Positions 6,030-8,123 of a stretch of 8,123 nucleotides of DNA are shown piece after piece (position 1 is the stretch's first letter; each line of letters begins with the position of its first letter). Where the stretch lies: contig CADAPN010000084.1 in the NCBI GenBank assembly GCA_902789835.1, positions 1 to 8,123 on the forward strand, written 5' to 3'. Below the pieces are notes generated by a model. The model had not been told where the DNA came from and did no database searches. It worked only from the letters and a program-made list of their open reading frames with translations. A program made the position numbers and the translations under genes. Source of the DNA: Oscillospiraceae bacterium. Lineage in GTDB: Bacteria; Bacillota_A; Clostridia; Oscillospirales; Oscillospiraceae.

Positions 6030-7403
6030 TCAGAATCGGAAGCCGCCGCCCAGTCCGGGGAAGCCTCCGCCGCCGCCCATGCGGCCCATCTTTTTCTGCA
6101 GCTTCTTCATGTTCTTGCCGGAGAGCTGCTTGACCATCTGCTGCATGGCATCATACTGCTTCAGCAGGCGGTTCACGTCCACAACCGAGGTTCCGGAACC
6201 CGCGGCGATACGCCTTTTGCGGGAGGAGTTCAGCATCGCAGGGTTCTGCCGCTCTGCCTTCGTCATGGAAAGAATGATCGCCTCCTGGCGGGCCATCAGC
6301 TTGTCGTCCATCTTCGCGCCCTTGAGCGCTTTGGCATCCATTCCGGGAATCATTCCCGCGAGGTCGCCCAGATCCCCCATTCCCTTGAGCTGGTTCATCT
6401 GGTCCAGATAATCCGTCAGGGTAAAGCGGTTGGAGAGCAGCTTTTCCGCGGCCTCCGCCGCCTTCTTCTGGTCGAAGCTCTGCTCCGCCTTTTCGATCAG
6501 CGTCAGCACATCGCCCATTCCCAGAATCCGCGAAGCCATCCGGTCGGGGTGGAAGGGCTCAATCATGTCAAGCTTCTCACCCGTGCCGATGAACTTGATC
6601 GGCTTGCCGGTGGCCGCCCGGATCGAGAGCGCCGCACCGCCGCGGGCGTCGCCGTCCAGCTTGGTCAGCATGACGCCGGTCACGCCGAGGGCCTCGTCAA
6701 AAGCCGTCGCCGCGTTCACCGCGTCCTGTCCGGTCATGGCGTCAACCACCAGCAGGATTTCCGCCGGTTCCACCGCGTCGCGGATCTGCTGAAGCTCCGC
6801 CATCAGGGCCTCGTCGATGTGAAGACGGCCGGCTGTGTCAAGAAAGACAATGTCGTTGCCGTGCTTCTTTGCATGTTCCACGGCCGCTTTTGCAATATCC
6901 ACCGGATTGGTCTGTCCCATCTGGAACACCGGGATATCCAGCTGTGCGCCGACCGTCTCGAGCTGCTTGATCGCCGCGGGGCGGTAAATATCGCATGCCG
7001 CCAGCAGCGGGCGCTTTCCCTGCTTGCGGATGTAAGCGGCCAGCTTCGCGCCGTTTGTCGTTTTGCCGGCGCCCTGCAGGCCCACCAGCATCACCACCGA
7101 CGGAGTCTTCGAGGAGATGTTAAGCTTCTCGTTCTCGCCGCCCATCAGGCCGCAGAGTTCTTCGTTGACGATCTTGATGACCATCTGAGCCGGAGAAAGA
7201 GCCTCCAGCACCTCCGCGCCGCTGGCGCGCTCCGTCACTGTTTTCGTGAAGTCCTTGACGACCTTGTAGCTGACGTCAGCCTCCAGGAGGGCCAAGCGCA
7301 CCTCGCGCATGGCTTCCTTGATGTCCGCCTGGGTCAGACGGCCCTTGCCGCGCAGCTTCTTGAAGGCCGCGGTTAACTTGTCGGATAAGCTCTCAAACGC
7401 CAT
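6030..7403 (-). CDS. ffh: Signal recognition particle GTPase Ffh (SRP54)
   Basis: Protein subunit of the bacterial SRP; it binds 4.5S/6S RNA and signal sequences and delivers ribosomes to FtsY at the membrane. It is 457 residues, normal. The order is an N-domain helical bundle (1 to about 95); the G-domain with P-loop GLQGAGKTT (108-116), DIYRPAA (138-144), DTAGR (189-193), TKLDGD (247-252) and GTGEK (273-277); then the M-domain with SMTKAER (379-385) and the RNA-binding SRKRRIAAGSG (394-404). A Met/Gly-rich tail ends GGGFRF. The P-loop has Ala where Ser is common, a conservative change. The start is ATG at 7403, six nt after the ylxM stop; GGAGGA in the ylxM end, about 10 nt upstream, is the likely ribosome binding site. 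It is coupled to ylxM as in other Firmicutes. Confidence 0.98.
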   Translation of the reverse strand: MAFESLSDKLTAAFKKLRGKGRLTQADIKEAMREVRLALLEADVSYKVVKDFTKTVTERASGAEVLEALSPAQMVIKIVNEELCGLMGGENEKLNISSKTPSVVMLVGLQGAGKTTNGAKLAAYIRKQGKRPLLAACDIYRPAAIKQLETVGAQLDIPVFQMGQTNPVDIAKAAVEHAKKHGNDIVFLDTAGRLHIDEALMAELQQIRDAVEPAEILLVVDAMTGQDAVNAATAFDEALGVTGVMLTKLDGDARGGAALSIRAATGKPIKFIGTGEKLDMIEPFHPDRMASRILGMGDVLTLIEKAEQSFDQKKAAEAAEKLLSNRFTLTDYLDQMNQLKGMGDLGDLAGMIPGMDAKALKGAKMDDKLMARQEAIILSMTKAERQNPAMLNSSRKRRIAAGSGTSVVDVNRLLKQYDAMQQMVKQLSGKNMKKLQKKMGRMGGGGGFPGLGGGFRF

Positions 7404-7409
7404 GTTCCA

Positions 7410-7826
7410 TCAGTCCTCCGTCTTCAGAAGTGCCCGGACCTCTTCGGCCGCGCCGTGAATCCGCTCTCGCAGTGTGCTTTCCTCCCCGCACATCGTCTCC
7501 AGCTTCCGCAGGGTCTCCGCCAGATGCCGAAGGCCTTCGCCTGTCTTGATCTGCCGGCGCAGCAGCCCGGTTTTCATCTCCATTTCCTCCAGGGCTTCCG
7601 ACCCGCGGCGGATATTGTCCCAGGCCCCCTGCCGGCTGATGCCGCAGGTTTCGGCAATCTCGGAGAGCGACAGGTCTTCGTTGAAGTAGAGGTCACAGCA
7701 TTCCCGCTGGCGCGGGGCAAGGAGCTCTCCGTAGGCATCCAGCAGCGTGCTGAGATAAACACGTTCCTGCGGGCTCGTACGCCCGCTGCGTCCGGACAGC
7801 ACTTCCATCGTGCCCGTCTGCGGCAT
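7410..7826 (-). CDS. ylxM: YlxM/p13-type helix-turn-helix protein
   Basis: Small putative DNA-binding protein (UPF0122 family) that nearly always precedes ffh in Firmicutes; in streptococci it has been reported to modulate SRP GTPase activity. It has a sigma-factor-like HTH: LAPRQRECCDLY (36-47) and LSLSEIAETCGISRQGAWDNIRR (52-74). A charged, probably helical tail follows (about 77-135). At 138 residues it is somewhat longer than the usual 105-115, mostly from about 17 extra N-terminal residues. The ATG at 7826 is chosen because a purine-rich GGAGAGGGGG stretch precedes it; the internal ATG at 7808 has no comparable site. A strong promoter lies just upstream, making this the first gene of the cluster. 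Confidence 0.9.
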   Translation of the reverse strand: MPQTGTMEVLSGRSGRTSPQERVYLSTLLDAYGELLAPRQRECCDLYFNEDLSLSEIAETCGISRQGAWDNIRRGSEALEEMEMKTGLLRRQIKTGEGLRHLAETLRKLETMCGEESTLRERIHGAAEEVRALLKTED

Positions 7827-7859
7827 GCCGACGCCCCCTCTCCGATTGAAAGCCTGGTG

Positions 7860-7888
7860 ATCATACCACAGGGCGGAGCAGGTGTCAA
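7860..7888 (-). promoter_or_regulatory. Strong sigmaA promoter of the ylxM-ffh-rpsP cluster
   Basis: On the minus strand: TTGACA (7888-7883), a spacer of exactly 17 nt, then TATGAT (7865-7860) with TG at 7868-7867 giving an extended -10. Transcription would start near 7853, leaving a leader of about 27 nt before the ylxM ATG. This is the best promoter in the window and the likely source of the nine-gene transcript. Confidence 0.85.
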
Positions 7889-7906
7889 GTGTTTTTTCTT
7901 GTCACC
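7881..7906. repeat. Imperfect inverted repeat over the ylxM -35 box
   Basis: GGTGTCAAG (7881-7889) and CTTGTCACC (7898-7906) are inverted copies with one central mismatch and an 8-nt T-rich spacer. The left arm contains the whole -35 hexamer on the minus strand. The layout fits a repressor operator; no known protein's site is recognised. Confidence 0.45.
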
Positions 7907-7989
7907 TTATGATTTCACCCCGGATTGTTGTTTCCGGCGTTCTGTCATGATCCCGTTACTGCCCTCCCTTCTGTTCTTTCCTGTAAAAA

Positions 7990-8004
7990 TCCTCTCGCGG
8001 AGGA
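7990..8004 (-). terminator. Weak terminator-like hairpin in the divergent intergenic region
   Basis: On the minus strand TCCTC, loop CGCGA, GAGGA, followed directly by TTTTT. The stem is only 5 bp, so it is marginal. It would stop leftward transcripts that begin in the AT-rich block near 8020-8050, before they reach the ylxM promoter. Confidence 0.25.
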
Positions 8005-8021
8005 ATCTTTCTCTACCAATT

Positions 8022-8044
8022 TTACTATATTTATGTTATAGTAA
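8022..8044. repeat. Perfect 8-bp inverted repeat (likely operator) overlapping the rightward promoter
   Basis: TTACTATA (8022-8029) and TATAGTAA (8037-8044) are perfect inverted copies with a 7-nt spacer, TTTATGT. The right arm contains the proposed -10 of the plus-strand gene. The 10-bp palindrome TAATATATTA (8042-8051) follows immediately. The geometry suits a dimeric repressor. Confidence 0.5.
8034..8042 (+). promoter_or_regulatory. Extended -10 promoter of the plus-strand gene at 8084
   Basis: TG at 8034-8035, one base, then TATAGT at 8037-8042. No good -35 is seen 17 nt upstream (TACCAA). Transcription would start near 8049-8050, about 35 nt before the ATG. TATATT at 8045-8050, 18 nt after TTTACT (8021-8026), is an alternative. 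Confidence 0.5.
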
Positions 8045-8083
8045 TATATTATTTCAAGAAACCAGAAAGAAGGCTCATATCCT

Positions 8084-8123
8084 ATGGAATATTCCAGAAC
8101 TGAGATTCGGCCCGGTGTCTGGC
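8084..8123 (+). CDS. Start of a plus-strand gene, perhaps an M16-family (YmfF/YmfH-like) peptidase
   Basis: Only 13 codons are in the window: MEYSRTEIRPGVW, still open at the edge. The ATG at 8084 has AGAAGG 10 nt upstream and an extended -10 promoter about 42 nt upstream, so a real gene start is likely. The EIRPGVW opening resembles the N-termini of clostridial M16 zinc-peptidase-like proteins (insulinase family) as I remember them, but 13 residues cannot settle it. It is transcribed divergently from the ylxM-ffh cluster. Confidence 0.55.
   Translation, partial: MEYSRTEIRPGVW

Noticed and set aside
6549..7376. A 275-codon open frame on the plus strand opposite ffh
   Set aside because: Antisense shadow of ffh. 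The protein is compositionally odd (rich in H, R, L and A), with no recognisable motif.
7408..7410. ATG overlapping the ylxM stop (TGATG) as the ffh start
   Set aside because: It is out of frame with Ffh and reaches a stop after five codons. The ATG at 7403 gives the conserved N-terminus MAFESLSDKL.
7827..8083. A small RNA gene or riboswitch in the divergent intergenic region
   Set aside because: Only two short hairpins and promoter elements are seen; nothing matches a known riboswitch core, and neither leader (about 27 and 35 nt) is long enough to hold one.
1..8123. Mobile element, CRISPR array, defence genes or prophage remains
   Set aside because: No transposase, integrase, long terminal repeats, spaced direct repeats or phage-type genes were found; the content is housekeeping in conserved order.

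Overview
The window looks like chromosomal DNA from a moderately GC-rich anaerobic Firmicute, most likely a Clostridia-class gut or rumen type. This rests on the gene order ylxM-ffh-rpsP-khpA-rimM-trmD, a PPDK closely resembling clostridial PPDK, strong AGGAGG-like ribosome binding sites and AT-rich promoters in a GC-rich coding background. No mobile element, CRISPR array, rRNA or tRNA gene is visible. Almost all coding capacity is on the minus strand.

Right edge (about 7827-8123): a divergent intergenic region. To the left, a near-consensus sigmaA promoter (TTGACA, 17 nt, TATGAT with an extended -10) drives ylxM. To the right, an AT-rich extended -10 promoter lies inside a perfect 8-bp inverted repeat and precedes the first 13 codons of a plus-strand gene, possibly an M16-like peptidase.

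Centre (7826 down to 1584, minus strand): a nine-gene co-directional cluster for protein targeting, ribosome assembly and RNA modification. The order is ylxM, ffh (SRP54), rpsP (bS16), khpA (KH protein), a lipoprotein of unknown function, rimM, a trmD fused to a GNAT acetyltransferase domain, a 59-residue two-helix membrane protein, and rsmA/ksgA. Most junctions are tight. The 59-residue gene is joined to both neighbours by 4-nt ATGA stop/start overlaps, which also fixes the rsmA start at 2456 rather than at the upstream GTG. The usual rplS after trmD is absent. A perfect TATAAT before rpsP suggests an additional internal promoter.

Left edge (1482 down to 1): the first 494 codons of pyruvate, phosphate dikinase. 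It has its own likely promoter in a 101-nt AT-rich gap after rsmA and runs off the window.

Most genes are ordinary housekeeping genes. The parts that deserve a second look are the TrmD-GNAT fusion, the coupled small membrane protein, the lipoprotein placed between khpA and rimM, and the inverted repeats overlapping three promoters. I see no strong evidence for a wholly new system.
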